A stretch of 64,000 nt of DNA from Ornithinibacillus halophilus (GTDB taxonomy: Bacteria > Bacillota > Bacilli > Bacillales > Amphibacillaceae), in NCBI RefSeq assembly GCF_900129485.1, contig NZ_FQVW01000003.1, positions 1 through 64,000 of the forward strand, written 5' to 3'. The stretch's first letter is position 1; each line of letters opens with the position of its first letter. Of this stretch, positions 34,959-44,149 are shown piece after piece. Below the pieces are notes generated by a model that was not told the DNA's origin, ran no database searches, and saw only the letters and a program-made list of their open reading frames with translations. The translations under genes and the position numbers were made by a program.

Positions 34959-35810
34959 TTAGCCAACAATAAGTTGGATTGTATTCTCAGAAGGATCTTT
35001 CACTTCAAAGACATCTCCATTTTGCTCAACTATAGCACCTATTTTCTCCAATTTTCCAACTGTAGTAGCGCGAGTCTCTTGGTCAGGAAATACAAGAGTA
35101 AACCAATTTAATCCAGCACTATTTGACGAAGGTGCCTTTGCTCCAACACCATTCCACACATTTAATCCAATATGATGGTGATAACGACCTGTTGATGCAA
35201 ATAAGGCTCCTGGATACCTAGTTACAATATCAAAGCCTAAACCATTTACATAAAAGTTTTCTGTTGCGTCCAAATCTGCAACATGTAAATGAATATGCCC
35301 CATAACTGTTCCTTTTGGCAATCCCTTCCATTCTTCATTACTTTCTGCTAATAAACCCTCTCCATCTAATGGTTCAGTTGCCATCGCAACTTGATCACCC
35401 GTCCAACTCCATTCTGTTGCAGGTCGATCTCTATATACCTCAATACCATTTCCATCGGGATCATTAAGATATAATGCCTCACTAACGTAATGGTCTGATG
35501 CCCCTAAACGCACGCCATTTTTAATAATGTGTTTCAGGAAGCTAGAAAGGTCTGCACGACTTGGTAAAAGAATTGCAAAATGGTATAGCCCAGATTTTCT
35601 TTCCTCTTTTGGTGTAGCTCCTTCCGGTTGTTCTAAAGATAGGATTGCTGTTTTACCATCTGCAGTTAATGATGCTTTTTTACCATTTTGTTCTAGCACT
35701 TGAAATCCCAATATTTCTTTATAAAACTGAAGTGATTTATCTAAATCTGTAACATTTATATTAACCTCTCCAACATATACGGTCGGTTTTTCAAAAAATT
35801 TATTCTCCAT
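34959..35810 (-). CDS. catE: Catechol-2,3-dioxygenase-like VOC protein, CatE type
   Basis: 283 residues, two glyoxalase/extradiol dioxygenase modules. Metal ligands fit histidine in VMGHIHLHVADLD, histidine in GRYHHHIGLNVW and a glutamate near the C-terminus (FEVKDPSENTIQL). N-terminal YVGEVNINVTDLDKSLQFYKE. It resembles Bacillus CatE (YfiE), induced by catechol and quinones under YodB/CatR control. catD, its usual partner, is not present beside it. Two near-identical palindromes lie in its promoter. Strong GGAG site. Confidence 0.8.
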   Translation of the reverse strand: MENKFFEKPTVYVGEVNINVTDLDKSLQFYKEILGFQVLEQNGKKASLTADGKTAILSLEQPEGATPKEERKSGLYHFAILLPSRADLSSFLKHIIKNGVRLGASDHYVSEALYLNDPDGNGIEVYRDRPATEWSWTGDQVAMATEPLDGEGLLAESNEEWKGLPKGTVMGHIHLHVADLDATENFYVNGLGFDIVTRYPGALFASTGRYHHHIGLNVWNGVGAKAPSSNSAGLNWFTLVFPDQETRATTVGKLEKIGAIVEQNGDVFEVKDPSENTIQLIVG

Positions 35811-35833
35811 GTAGTAAATTCCTCTCCTATTAA

Positions 35834-35895
35834 TTACTTATATTAAGTAACTTACTTATAGTAAGTATTATAAATTCAATACACTTTATTGTCAA
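35834..35895 (-). promoter_or_regulatory. catE-type promoter with two palindromic operators
   Basis: On the minus strand TTGACA (35890-35895) and TATAAT (35867-35872) are exactly 17 bp apart. Two copies of TACTTA-n3-TAAGTA follow, at 35853-35867 and 35835-35849, one touching the -10 and one downstream. The arrangement suits a MarR/DUF24 repressor such as YodB or CatR; the identity of the repressor is inferred, and no such gene is in the window. Confidence 0.72.
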
Positions 35896-36061
35896 CCTTA
35901 CCTATAAGTGTTTGCTTATTAAGGATTAATACTAAATGTTTACGAATATACTGATATAGTACTGAAGTGCATTTTAGTTTGCTATGTATTTACACAGCTC
36001 AAGATAAGAAAATCTTTCTTTTTAATAAAAACTATACTATAATAGTTGAGTTGCATGGCAA

Positions 36062-36102
36062 CACGTGGTTCGAAACCATCCCACGATAAAAAACTAAGGG
36101 AG
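36062..36102 (+). promoter_or_regulatory. preQ1-I riboswitch upstream of queT
   Basis: P1 stem CGTGG (36064-36068) pairs with CCACG (36081-36085) around the loop TTCGAAACCATC. The hallmark tail ATAAAAAACTAAGGGAG (36086-36102) follows, whose A-rich strand forms the pseudoknot. The tail contains the ribosome binding site AAGGGAG, so ligand binding should hide it and block translation. A TATAAT at 36038-36043 places the start of RNA just upstream. It matches the preQ1 class I consensus by eye. Confidence 0.9.
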
Positions 36103-36111
36103 AGATTAATA

Positions 36112-36597
36112 TTGAAGACAAAGACATTGGTGGCTAACGCATTGGTAGCAGCGTTATATATCGCTGTATCCGCTGTAATTCAGCCATTTGGATTTACGAA
36201 TGTGCAATTTCGTGTTTCCGAAATATTTAATCATTTAGTAGTTTTTAACAAGAAATTCTTTTTTGGAATTATCTTCGGTGTATTCCTTACGAATTTAATG
36301 TTTTCGCCAATGAAAGCCTATGATATTATTTTTGGTGTAGCACATTCTGCTATTTCCCTAGGGATTATCATTTTATTGGCAAAATATATTAAAAATTACT
36401 TGGTGTTAATGACTGCGAACACTCTTGTGTTTACATTCAATATGTTTATTATTGCATTTGAGTTAAAGCTAGCATTGGGTATGCCATTCCTTTTCACTTG
36501 GCTAACAACAGCAGCAGGAGAATTAGTCGTCTTGGCAGTTGGAATACCAATCATGCTTGCATTAAATAAACAAGTGCGATTAGATAGACTTATATAA
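36112..36597 (+). CDS. queT: QueT family queuosine precursor transporter
   Basis: 161 residues with about five or six helices. Starts KTKTLVANALVAALYIAVSA and includes FGFTNVQFRVSEIFNHLVVF and GVFLTNLMFSP, typical of QueT. This is the substrate-binding (S) component of an ECF transporter for preQ1 or preQ0. The codon is TTG at 36112, nine bases after AAGGGAG. The open frame continues 22 codons upstream, but that part is the preQ1 riboswitch and cannot be coding. Monocistronic with terminator; the general ECF energising module is not here. Confidence 0.88.
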   Translation: MKTKTLVANALVAALYIAVSAVIQPFGFTNVQFRVSEIFNHLVVFNKKFFFGIIFGVFLTNLMFSPMKAYDIIFGVAHSAISLGIIILLAKYIKNYLVLMTANTLVFTFNMFIIAFELKLALGMPFLFTWLTTAAGELVVLAVGIPIMLALNKQVRLDRLI

Positions 36598-36617
36598 TAA
36601 GAAAACCAATGATATAG

Positions 36618-36664
36618 AAAACTTCACGATTAGCTTACTAGAAAAGCAGATTGTGAAGTTTTTT
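36618..36664 (+). terminator. Terminator after queT
   Basis: AAAACTTCAC / GTGAAGTTTT with additional internal pairing and a T-run. Confidence 0.75.
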
Positions 36665-36699
36665 CGTGTATTGAATATATCGTATCAAGGAGTGATTAC

Positions 36700-37467
36700 A
36701 TGATTATAAGAGAACGTGACCAAGAATTTGTCATGATTGAACAGCACAACCATGGGCAAGTATCTGGTGATATTATGTCTAAATGGAAAGAATCCATGTT
36801 CATCGAGCAATCGCATAGGAGATCAGTAGAGTTTGCTATATACAACCATGATTTAGGTTGGAATGAATTTGACCAACAGCCTTTTTGGGATGATAAAGAT
36901 CAAAAACCCTACTCATTCTCGACTTTTCCGACGTTACCAAAAATTATCTTATATAAACATGGCATTGAAGAGGTTGAAAAAGAGGATCCATATGCTGGGT
37001 TATTATGCAGTGAGCATTATTCACGTTTTCTAGCAAATAATACATCAATACCTGCTCAAGAATTTGTAAGAAGTGAAAAAGAGAGACAACAAAAACTATG
37101 GAAGAAACTTCAACCATTGGACAAACGTTCGTTTAACTTCCATTATGGATTAGTTCAATTAGGAGATAATCTATCTTTGTACCTTTGTTTGAATGAACCA
37201 GGAATAAATAAAGAAAATGAACACCCCTTCTTTAAAAGTGGCATACCACTAAATTCAGCATTAATAGGATTCCAAGAATCAACACTTCAATTACGCTGGA
37301 AAAACTCATCTACCGTTGAAATCCATGAATTCCCCTTTAAATCCTCTTTTCACGTTAGATGGAAAGAAAAAGTGGTGAAAAAGCAATTGATACAAGATGT
37401 AGGTTTACTAGAAGCTTATGCAACTACACCATTTGAAACAAGGGAAGTTCAATTTGTTCCAAAATAA
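36700..37467 (+). CDS. DUF3891 family protein
   Basis: 255 residues, soluble. Begins MIIRERDQEFVMIEQHNHGQ; conserved histidine and aspartate positions EFAIYNHDLGW and LLCSEHYSRF suggest a metal-dependent HD-like helical fold. Family function is unknown. AAGGAG ribosome binding site; monocistronic, ending in a terminator that also serves the convergent acyltransferase. Confidence 0.78.
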   Translation: MIIRERDQEFVMIEQHNHGQVSGDIMSKWKESMFIEQSHRRSVEFAIYNHDLGWNEFDQQPFWDDKDQKPYSFSTFPTLPKIILYKHGIEEVEKEDPYAGLLCSEHYSRFLANNTSIPAQEFVRSEKERQQKLWKKLQPLDKRSFNFHYGLVQLGDNLSLYLCLNEPGINKENEHPFFKSGIPLNSALIGFQESTLQLRWKNSSTVEIHEFPFKSSFHVRWKEKVVKKQLIQDVGLLEAYATTPFETREVQFVPK

Positions 37468-37494
37468 AAAATCACCGATTTAAGGTGATTTTTT
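37466..37494. terminator. Bidirectional terminator, DUF3891 / acyltransferase
   Basis: AAAAAATCACC / GGTGATTTTTT with a seven-base loop, overlapping the stop codon on each side. Confidence 0.87.
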
Positions 37495-38086
37495 ACTTTT
37501 CTTGTATTTTCCTTTGCAACTGGGCAAATTCCTCATTTAAACGGACCATCATTACTTCCATTGCTTCTTTTCTAGGTAAATCCTCTGGCATTTCAATTGG
37601 AGCACCATAGATAAGCTTTGGCTTAATACGTTTAAAAAGATCCTTAAAGTTATTTGGCCCAACATAAGCAGCAGGCACTAAAGGCGCTTTAGAATTAACA
37701 GCAATCGTTACAGCACCCTTCTTCAATGGAACCTCTTCACTAGTTCTTGTACCGCTCGGAAAAATACCAACAACTTTACCTTCTTTTAACAGACGGCGTG
37801 GTATTTTTATTGTACTTGGACCTGGGTTTTCACGATCAACCGGAAAAGCATGCAAGCTTTCCATTAACCATTTTAAAAACTTACTTTGGAATAATTCCTT
37901 CTTTGCCATATAATGTATTTTTGTTGGGAGTGTAGCAATTCCTAACCACAGTATATCTACCCAACCAGTATGGGTACATGCTATGACATAACCACCTGTT
38001 TTCGGTAAATTCTCTTTTTGATAAACTTTAATCCTACCAAACATACTTAGAATTACTTTTAGTACATTCGCTGCAAAATTATACAT
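37493..38086 (-). CDS. 1-acyl-sn-glycerol-3-phosphate acyltransferase (PlsC family)
   Basis: 197 residues. The acyltransferase HX4D motif is HTGWVD near residue 39 (within ACTHTGWVD). Motif II is near FPVDRENPG, motif III is FPSGTRTSE, and the proline-rich motif IV is LVPAAYVGP. Transfers an acyl chain to lysophosphatidic acid or a similar acceptor at the membrane. GAGGAG-six bases-ATG fixes the start at 38086 rather than the TTG six codons upstream. Monocistronic. Confidence 0.88.
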   Translation of the reverse strand: MYNFAANVLKVILSMFGRIKVYQKENLPKTGGYVIACTHTGWVDILWLGIATLPTKIHYMAKKELFQSKFLKWLMESLHAFPVDRENPGPSTIKIPRRLLKEGKVVGIFPSGTRTSEEVPLKKGAVTIAVNSKAPLVPAAYVGPNNFKDLFKRIKPKLIYGAPIEMPEDLPRKEAMEVMMVRLNEEFAQLQRKIQEK

Positions 38087-38207
38087 TGACGTCTCCTCTT
38101 TCAACTCCTAATTAATTTTCATTTTAACACAACAGGTTAATACCTGGTACTAAAATTAAATGGAAAAAGAAGGGTATTGCAAACATCAGCTCACAATCCC
38201 CTTATTA

Positions 38208-39296
38208 TTAAGACTCCTGGTTTCCTAAATCAATTTGTTCTTTTTCAGAATCCACATAAATTCTTCTACTTGGTACTGCAAATGAAACTCCCTCACGCTC
38301 TAGAATTTGGAGGATTTTCAAGTTTATATCTTCTTTAATTCCTAACCATTGTCCCCAATCGGTTGTCTTCGTAAAGAAGTATAACAGTATATCAATTCCA
38401 TCTTCTTTATAGAAGTCTACATTAACAAAGATTGTTTCTGGATGTACCTCTGGATGTTGTTCAATTAGTTTCCTAATCTCACCTACAACACGGTCCAGCT
38501 TTTTACTAGGAGTATCGAAAGTTAACCGGATATTAAAAGTAATTCGTCTTTTCCCCATTTTACTCCAGTTTGTAATAGATTCATTCGCTAAAGTAGCATT
38601 TGGAACTGTAACTACTGCATCAGCAAAAGTTCTTACCCTAGTACTACGAAATGTGATATCCTCAACGGTACCTTCTACACTCGGTGTAAGAATCCAGTCC
38701 CCAATCCCAAATGGCTTTTCCGTAATAATAACAATTCCACCAAACATATTCGCTAACGCATCTCTAGCAGCTAAGGAAATAGCTAATCCCCCAAGTCCCA
38801 TACCAGCTACCAAACCATCAATTGCATATCCTAATTCATTTAAAACAATCGTTACACTTATTGCCACTACGACAACTTGCAATGCACGGGACAATAATGG
38901 AATTAAGATCTCGTCTATCTCGATTCTCGTTTTTTCATTAATGTTCCTAATAATGGCTGAAGATGTAGAGGCTAATTTAAATAACCCCCATGATACTAAA
39001 AGGATCATCCATATTTTTAGTACTTTAACAAACACAGCTTGTTCATGGTTTAGCTCTGGGTAATAATAAACTGCTGCATAAATACCTAGTATAATAAATA
39101 CCCATTGTACAGGTTTTTCAAACGCAAGAAGTACATTACTGAATAAAGTACTATTCGTTTTATTTGCAAAACGCTTTAGTCCTGCAAATATAAATTTAGT
39201 AAATAGCTTTCTAAAGACTAAGAAAAGCAAGAAAATACCTATCGCAATTCCAAGGCTATACAAATGGTCATATGATATAAACTCTTCCCATGTCAT
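38208..39296 (-). CDS. Small-conductance mechanosensitive channel, MscS family
   Basis: 362 residues. Four or five N-terminal helices, with the pore-lining helix around GYAIDGLVAGMGLGGLAISLAA and then RDALANMFGGIVIITEKPFGIGDW, the family core. The beta domain follows (EGTVEDITFRSTRVRTFADA, VPNATLANESITNWS). Opens on hypo-osmotic shock to release solutes. AGGAGG ribosome binding site. Resembles the B. subtilis MscS paralogues YhdY/YfkC/YkuT; which one cannot be fixed by eye. Confidence 0.9.
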   Translation of the reverse strand: MTWEEFISYDHLYSLGIAIGIFLLFLVFRKLFTKFIFAGLKRFANKTNSTLFSNVLLAFEKPVQWVFIILGIYAAVYYYPELNHEQAVFVKVLKIWMILLVSWGLFKLASTSSAIIRNINEKTRIEIDEILIPLLSRALQVVVVAISVTIVLNELGYAIDGLVAGMGLGGLAISLAARDALANMFGGIVIITEKPFGIGDWILTPSVEGTVEDITFRSTRVRTFADAVVTVPNATLANESITNWSKMGKRRITFNIRLTFDTPSKKLDRVVGEIRKLIEQHPEVHPETIFVNVDFYKEDGIDILLYFFTKTTDWGQWLGIKEDINLKILQILEREGVSFAVPSRRIYVDSEKEQIDLGNQES

Positions 39297-39345
39297 AAAT
39301 TGTTCCCTCCTGACAGTCTATATCATATCATAAAACATTATGTTA

Positions 39346-39386
39346 CACTTCAGCTAGTGAGTTTCTTCCTCCCACTGGCTGAAGTG
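39346..39386 (+). other. Hairpin between NUDIX and MscS genes
   Basis: Stem CACTTCAGCTAGTG / CACTGGCTGAAGTG (one G-U on the plus strand), 13-base loop, followed by ATTTT. It lies downstream of the minus-strand NUDIX gene, yet pairs better as plus-strand RNA, so its direction is unclear. Confidence 0.45.
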
Positions 39387-39425
39387 ATTTTCATCCAACT
39401 TGCTTTAGACTGATATATAAGCTAA

Positions 39426-39914
39426 TCACTTATATTGATCCAATATTCGATAAAAATGTTTAAACGATGGGACGACTTCATTATTCTGGAGCATTTTTTC
39501 GTATTGTGTTCGATTCACCCATTTGACATCAATCACTTCATCTTCTTGCAGTTTCAAATCACTTAATGAAGCATTTGAAGAAAAATGCCACATATCGGAG
39601 TGGTATGTGTTTTTCAGCTCACTATATAATAATTTGCCTCCGTTAGGCTCTACATATAGGCCCAGCTCCTCCTTCGTTTCTCTCAGTATTCCTTCTAAAC
39701 TTGTCTCTCCTTTTAATACAGAACCACCCGTACATTCCCAAAGATTTCCGTATCCTTTAGCAGGATGACGTTTCGAAAGTAGTAATTCACCTTTGTCATT
39801 TTGTATTAATACGTGAACAACTAAATGGTAAAAACCTTTAGGTATAGGTTCACCACGTTTATGTAATCTTCCTACGCGCATTTTGTTTTCATCGTATAAA
39901 TCCCATATTTCCAT
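39426..39914 (-). CDS. NUDIX hydrolase
   Basis: 162 residues. The NUDIX box is complete: G-x5-E-x7-R-E-x2-E-E-L-G in GGSVLKGETSLEGILRETKE and the following ELGL. N-terminal MEIWDLYDENKMRVGRLHKRG is typical of isopentenyl-diphosphate isomerase-like/YfcD NUDIX proteins. The open frame runs 163 codons further upstream, but GGAGGGGG lies 7 nt before the ATG at 39914, and the upstream part reads antisense over the catalase start. Divergent from catalase. Confidence 0.88.
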   Translation of the reverse strand: MEIWDLYDENKMRVGRLHKRGEPIPKGFYHLVVHVLIQNDKGELLLSKRHPAKGYGNLWECTGGSVLKGETSLEGILRETKEELGLYVEPNGGKLLYSELKNTYHSDMWHFSSNASLSDLKLQEDEVIDVKWVNRTQYEKMLQNNEVVPSFKHFYRILDQYK

Positions 39915-40049
39915 CCAAAATCCCCCTCCATATTCCATATATATAACTATTCGATACCATTCCTCAAAATCCCTACGAAAATTGTCGATAATTTCACCAG
40001 TTAAAGGGCACCTTATATTTAGACTATTGATTATAAAGGTGGATTGATG

Positions 40050-41672
40050 ATGGATAAAGAGAAAGCTAATAACCAAGAAACCAATATTGAACATGAGGAC
40101 ACACTCACGACAAGACAAGGGCATCCAGTAACGAATAATCAAAACATAAGAACGGTTGGAAATCGTGGTCCAGCCACTCTTGAGAACTATGATTTTATCG
40201 AAAAGATTAGCCACTTTGACCGTGAAAAAGTCCCTGAACGCATTGTACATGCAAGAGGGGCTGGTGCTCATGGTTATTTTGAAACCTATGGAACAGTAGG
40301 TGATGAGCCAGTTTCTAAATATACAAGGGCAAAAGTGTTTCAAGAAAAAGGAAAACAGACTCCAGTATTTGTCCGTTTTTCTACTGTAGTACATGGTGTC
40401 CATTCTCCTGAAACTGTTCGAGACCCTAGAGGTTTTGCTGTTAAATTTTATACAGAAGATGGGAACTGGGATTTAGTAGGAAACAACTTAAAGATCTTTT
40501 TTATTCGTGATGCTATGAAATTCCCTGACATGATCCATGCTTTTCGCCCTGACCCTGTAACAAATGTTCAAGACAGTCAACGTTTCTTTGACTTTTGTGC
40601 GAACTCTCCAGAAAGCTTCCATATGGTTACTTTAATTTACTCACCTTGGGGGATACCTGCTAACTATCGCATGATGCAAGGCTCTGGTGTGAATACTTAT
40701 AAATGGGTAAATAGCGAGGGGAAAGCCGTTTTAGTTAAGTACCACTGGGAACCAAAACAAGGGATTAAAAATCTTACTGTTAAAGAGGCGGAAGAAATTC
40801 AAGGCAAAAACTTTAACCATGCCACTCAAGACTTGTATGAGGCAATAGAAAATGGTGATTATCCTGAATGGGAGTTATTCGTTCAAATTATGGAAGATGG
40901 TCCACATCCTGAATTGGACTTTGATCCATTAGATGATACAAAGCTTTGGCCAGAAGACAAATTCCCTTGGTTACCAGTTGGAAAAATGGTTTTAAATAAA
41001 AATCCAGAAAACTATCATACTGAAGTAGAACAAGCTGCATTCGGTACAGGAGTTCTTGTTGATGGACTAGATTTTTCTGATGATAAAATGCTACAAGGAA
41101 GAACATTTTCCTACTCAGATACACAGCGTTATCGTGTAGGTGCTAATTACTTACAAGTTCCAATCAATGCTGCGAAAAAACAAGTAGCAACCAACCAAGA
41201 GGGTGGAAAATTACGCTATGAAAACGATAAAGCGCCTGGTCAAAACCCACATGTTAACTATGAACCATCTAGTTTAGGTGGATTAAAAGAAGCAGAACAA
41301 ACCGGAAAAGAACATACTCCACATGTCGAAGGGAATCTTGTTCGAGAATCAATAGATAGACAAAGCAATACAAAGCAAGCAGGTGAAACGTATCGCCGGT
41401 TTAAAGACTGGGAAAAAGATGAGTTAATTAATAACTTAGTCAATGATTTATCAGAATGTATCCCAGAATTACAAGACAAGATGTTAGCCTTAGCTGAAGA
41501 GGCTGACGAAGAATACGGCCGTCGTTTGCGTGAAGGCTTGGAACAAAAGCGACAAAACAAAGCTAAAATGGATACCGAATTCGGCTCAGAAATGCACCCA
41601 CTTGGAGCAATTAATGCACGTAAAGCTGTTCAAGATGCTATCGAAAAAGGTCGAGACGCAGATCCATATTAA
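40050..41672 (+). CDS. Catalase, KatX-like
   Basis: 540 residues, monofunctional heme catalase. Catalytic histidine in [14 protein letters not shown], asparagine in [12 protein letters not shown], and proximal tyrosine heme ligand in [19 protein letters not shown]-terminal [21 protein letters not shown] and the C-terminal extension resemble Bacillus KatX, the spore catalase, more than vegetative KatA. Residues after RFSTV read [12 protein letters not shown], less usual than in KatA. Three start codons in a row (TTG, ATG, ATG); AAAGGTGG best fits 40050. Own terminator. Confidence 0.87.
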   Translation: MDKEKANNQETNIEHEDTLTTRQGHPVTNNQNIRTVGNRGPATLENYDFIEKISHFDREKVPERIVHARGAGAHGYFETYGTVGDEPVSKYTRAKVFQEKGKQTPVFVRFSTVVHGVHSPETVRDPRGFAVKFYTEDGNWDLVGNNLKIFFIRDAMKFPDMIHAFRPDPVTNVQDSQRFFDFCANSPESFHMVTLIYSPWGIPANYRMMQGSGVNTYKWVNSEGKAVLVKYHWEPKQGIKNLTVKEAEEIQGKNFNHATQDLYEAIENGDYPEWELFVQIMEDGPHPELDFDPLDDTKLWPEDKFPWLPVGKMVLNKNPENYHTEVEQAAFGTGVLVDGLDFSDDKMLQGRTFSYSDTQRYRVGANYLQVPINAAKKQVATNQEGGKLRYENDKAPGQNPHVNYEPSSLGGLKEAEQTGKEHTPHVEGNLVRESIDRQSNTKQAGETYRRFKDWEKDELINNLVNDLSECIPELQDKMLALAEEADEEYGRRLREGLEQKRQNKAKMDTEFGSEMHPLGAINARKAVQDAIEKGRDADPY

Positions 41673-41690
41673 TAACATGAATATGCATGT

Positions 41691-41723
41691 GCCCATTTGA
41701 ATAAACAAATGGGCTTTATTTTT
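41691..41723 (+). terminator. Terminator after catalase
   Basis: GCCCATTTG / CAAATGGGC stem, six-base loop, then TTTATTTTT. Confidence 0.85.
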
Positions 41724-41832
41724 GCCAAGAAAGGATTTACTTGTAAAACGGTTACATTGTTTCATGTCCATTTATTTCTTTTTCATGTATACTAATGGTT
41801 AAAGAGTTAATTGATCAAAGGGGAAGATTATT

Positions 41833-42483
41833 TTGCCTATACCTACAGACCACTCTAAACCAGTTCGAAAAACTGCAAAAGAAAATGCCTACAACCAAAT
41901 TTTACATTGGATTATCGATGGGACACTTTATCCAGGCGAAAAATTAAATGATACTGAGTTAGCAAATGCATTAGGAGTAAGTAGAACTCCTGTTAGAGAA
42001 TCATTACAACTCTTAGAATCACAGGGTTTTGTTAAAATGTTCCCTGGAAAAGCCACACAAGTTACAGAAGTCGAGAAAGAATCAATGAATGAACTCCTCC
42101 CTCCATTGGCAGTTCTTCAAGCTCTTTCAACAGAATTAGCAATCAACCATACAACTCCGGAAATAATAACAGAGCTAAAGCAATCGAATGAGAAGTTTAA
42201 AAATGCTATTCTCGCACAAGATTATCGTAAAGCACTAATTATTGATGAACAATTCCATCAACTTATTGTCGACCTTGCAAATAATAAATACATTACAACT
42301 ATAGTTGAGAAGTTACAGGCACATGTACGGAGATTATTCTTCCATCATTCTATTATTCTATCGATGAAATCTGTGGAAGAGCATAATAAAATAATTCGAT
42401 TTATTGAATTAGGAGATAAAGAGCAAGCACCTATAGCCATGAGATATAACTGGCTACGGATAACAAAGGAATATGATTTTTAA
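41833..42483 (+). CDS. GntR family transcriptional regulator (FadR/FCD type)
   Basis: 216 residues. An N-terminal winged helix covers about residues 15-78 (GEKLNDTELANALGVSRTPV, then RESLQLLESQGFVKMFPGK). A helical FCD-type effector domain follows (ALIIDEQFHQLIVDLANNKY, then HVRRLFFHH). The start is TTG at 41833 with AAGGGGAAG upstream; no ATG lies in frame nearby. The target is unknown; no metabolic gene is adjacent on the same strand. Confidence 0.85.
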   Translation: MPIPTDHSKPVRKTAKENAYNQILHWIIDGTLYPGEKLNDTELANALGVSRTPVRESLQLLESQGFVKMFPGKATQVTEVEKESMNELLPPLAVLQALSTELAINHTTPEIITELKQSNEKFKNAILAQDYRKALIIDEQFHQLIVDLANNKYITTIVEKLQAHVRRLFFHHSIILSMKSVEEHNKIIRFIELGDKEQAPIAMRYNWLRITKEYDF

Positions 42484-42525
42484 GAAAAGCTCAGTACGCA
42501 CGGAACTAGACATTTCTTTCATTTT
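42483..42525. repeat. Short remnant of the GGAGCTAGACAT repeat
   Basis: AGAAAAGCTCAGTACGCACG followed by GAACTAGACATTTCTTTC joins what look like the two ends of the element at 47.9-48.0 kb (AGAAAAGCGCAAGCGCC... and ...GGAGCTAGACATCTC), as if the middle had been deleted. Confidence 0.5.
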
Positions 42526-42546
42526 GAAATAGAAGAATACAGATTA

Positions 42547-42586
42547 AAAAGTCGACAAACCCCAATATCAAGGGCTGTCGACTTTT
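42547..42586. terminator. Bidirectional terminator, GntR / brnQ
   Basis: AAAAGTCGACA / TGTCGACTTTT with an inner CCC/GGG pairing, between convergent genes. Confidence 0.85.
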
Positions 42587-42589
42587 CGT

Positions 42590-43951
42590 TTACTTATTTA
42601 ATACTTCCACAGGACGTGGTTGTAGTTTTGCAATTAATCCTGTAATTAAAATAACAACTAATGCCGGAGCCAACCACCCTAAGCCATTTTCATAGAATGG
42701 CAATACTTCTTCAAAGTAACTTACAAGTGGTTGGAAAAATCCATAACCGGTTATTCCTAACGATGAATAGAGAGATTTTAACCCATCAACGAAACTAATG
42801 ACAAATGTCACTGCAATTGTTAATACATACACCATTCTTGAATGATTAAATAATGGTGAAAGGAATGTCAGTAGCATAAGCACAATAGCTAATGGATAAA
42901 GGAACATTAATACAGGAATTGAGAATGAAATTATATTAGATAATCCAAAGTTCGCAATTACAAATGTTACAGTTGTAAAGAATATAACTAATGTTCTATA
43001 ACTAAATCTTGGTAACAATTGATGGAAATACTCTCCACACGCTGTCATTAACCCAATATTCGTAGTCAGACACGCTAAAATGATGACAATGGATAATAAC
43101 AGCGAACCAAACGTACCGAAATAATACTCAGCTGCACTGCTTAAGACAGGTCCTCCGGTTTCAAAGATCCCAAATTGTTCTGTACTAACAGCACCTAAAT
43201 AAGCAATTCCTACATATATAAGTCCTAAGAAAGAGATAGCAATTACACCCGATTTAACCGTTGCGGCCATAATTCCTTTTTTAGTAGTAACTCCCATGGA
43301 ACGAATGGCATTAATGACGATAATTCCAAATACTAAAGATGCTAATGCATCCATTGTGTTGTATCCCTCAAGGAAGCCTGTTGTAAATGCTCCACTCTGA
43401 TATGCCTCAAGTGGTGATTGAATCGAACCTATTGGGTTAATAATCACTACTATTAATAAAATTCCTAGTAAGATTACAATTCCTGGAGCCAAAATTCTCC
43501 CTACATTTTTTACTATATCTGCTGGTTTTAGTGAGAACCACAGTGAAATTGAAAAAAATACTATAGTAAATATAAAAAGAATTAGTTTGGATGAATCTTC
43601 TCCAATATTAGGCGCGATGGCGATATCAAATGCAACTGCACCTGTTCTTGGTGCAGCAAAAAATGGTCCAATTGTTAAATATAATAATGACGTAAACGCT
43701 ACTGCGTATATAGGATTTACTCGACTAGCTAGTTCCTGTAAATTTTTACTTCCAGAAAAGCCCATTGCTAAAATTCCAAGTAGTGGCAATCCTACTCCTG
43801 TAATTAAAAATCCAAATACTGATGGCCATAAATTTGTTCCAGCTGCTTGTCCTAGTTGTGCAGGGAAAATTAAGTTACCAGCTCCAAAGAATAATGCAAA
43901 TAGCATAACCCCAATAACTAGATATGATGAAAATGACAACTTCTCCTTCAT
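42590..43951 (-). CDS. brnQ: Branched-chain amino acid transport protein BrnQ
   Basis: 453 residues, twelve hydrophobic helices. Family marks: YLVIGVMLFALFFGAGNLIF then PAQLGQ at the N-terminus, GFLITGVGLPLLG, and LTTNIGLMTACGEYF in the middle. Sodium- or proton-coupled uptake of leucine, isoleucine and valine. GGGAGAGG before ATG 43951 fixes the start nine codons inside the longer frame. Its promoter carries a direct repeat. Convergent with the GntR gene. Confidence 0.9.
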   Translation of the reverse strand: MKEKLSFSSYLVIGVMLFALFFGAGNLIFPAQLGQAAGTNLWPSVFGFLITGVGLPLLGILAMGFSGSKNLQELASRVNPIYAVAFTSLLYLTIGPFFAAPRTGAVAFDIAIAPNIGEDSSKLILFIFTIVFFSISLWFSLKPADIVKNVGRILAPGIVILLGILLIVVIINPIGSIQSPLEAYQSGAFTTGFLEGYNTMDALASLVFGIIVINAIRSMGVTTKKGIMAATVKSGVIAISFLGLIYVGIAYLGAVSTEQFGIFETGGPVLSSAAEYYFGTFGSLLLSIVIILACLTTNIGLMTACGEYFHQLLPRFSYRTLVIFFTTVTFVIANFGLSNIISFSIPVLMFLYPLAIVLMLLTFLSPLFNHSRMVYVLTIAVTFVISFVDGLKSLYSSLGITGYGFFQPLVSYFEEVLPFYENGLGWLAPALVVILITGLIAKLQPRPVEVLNK

Positions 43952-44003
43952 GTAATCCTCTCCCTTAGGTCTATTCATAATAAATTGTTAGTAAATTCGC
44001 AAT

Positions 44004-44059
44004 ATGCAATATATCATTGAGATTTATAATACTACCTTCGACTGAAAAATGCAATATAT
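44004..44059 (-). promoter_or_regulatory. brnQ promoter with direct repeat
   Basis: On the minus strand TTGCAT (44049-44054) and TATTAT (44026-44031) are 17 bp apart. The 11-mer ATATATTGCAT occurs twice in the same orientation, at 44049-44059 covering the -35 and at 44004-44014 downstream of the start, 45 bp apart. Candidate regulator sites; no CodY or T-box signature was recognised. Confidence 0.5.
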
Positions 44060-44149
44060 TACAGTTAAAATTTTTTGATTTTTTATAACTATGGGACAAA
44101 ATCAAGTTTGTTAGTAGCCAAATTAAAAATACGAAGGGAATTTTATATC

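Noticed and set aside
39980-40049. PerR box or sigma-F promoter before the KatX-like catalase
   Set aside because: A/T-rich sequence gives only partial matches; nothing convincing enough to annotate.
39915-40403. 163-codon N-terminal extension of the NUDIX frame
   Set aside because: A strong ribosome binding site precedes ATG 39914, the rest matches no NUDIX protein and lies antisense to the catalase start.
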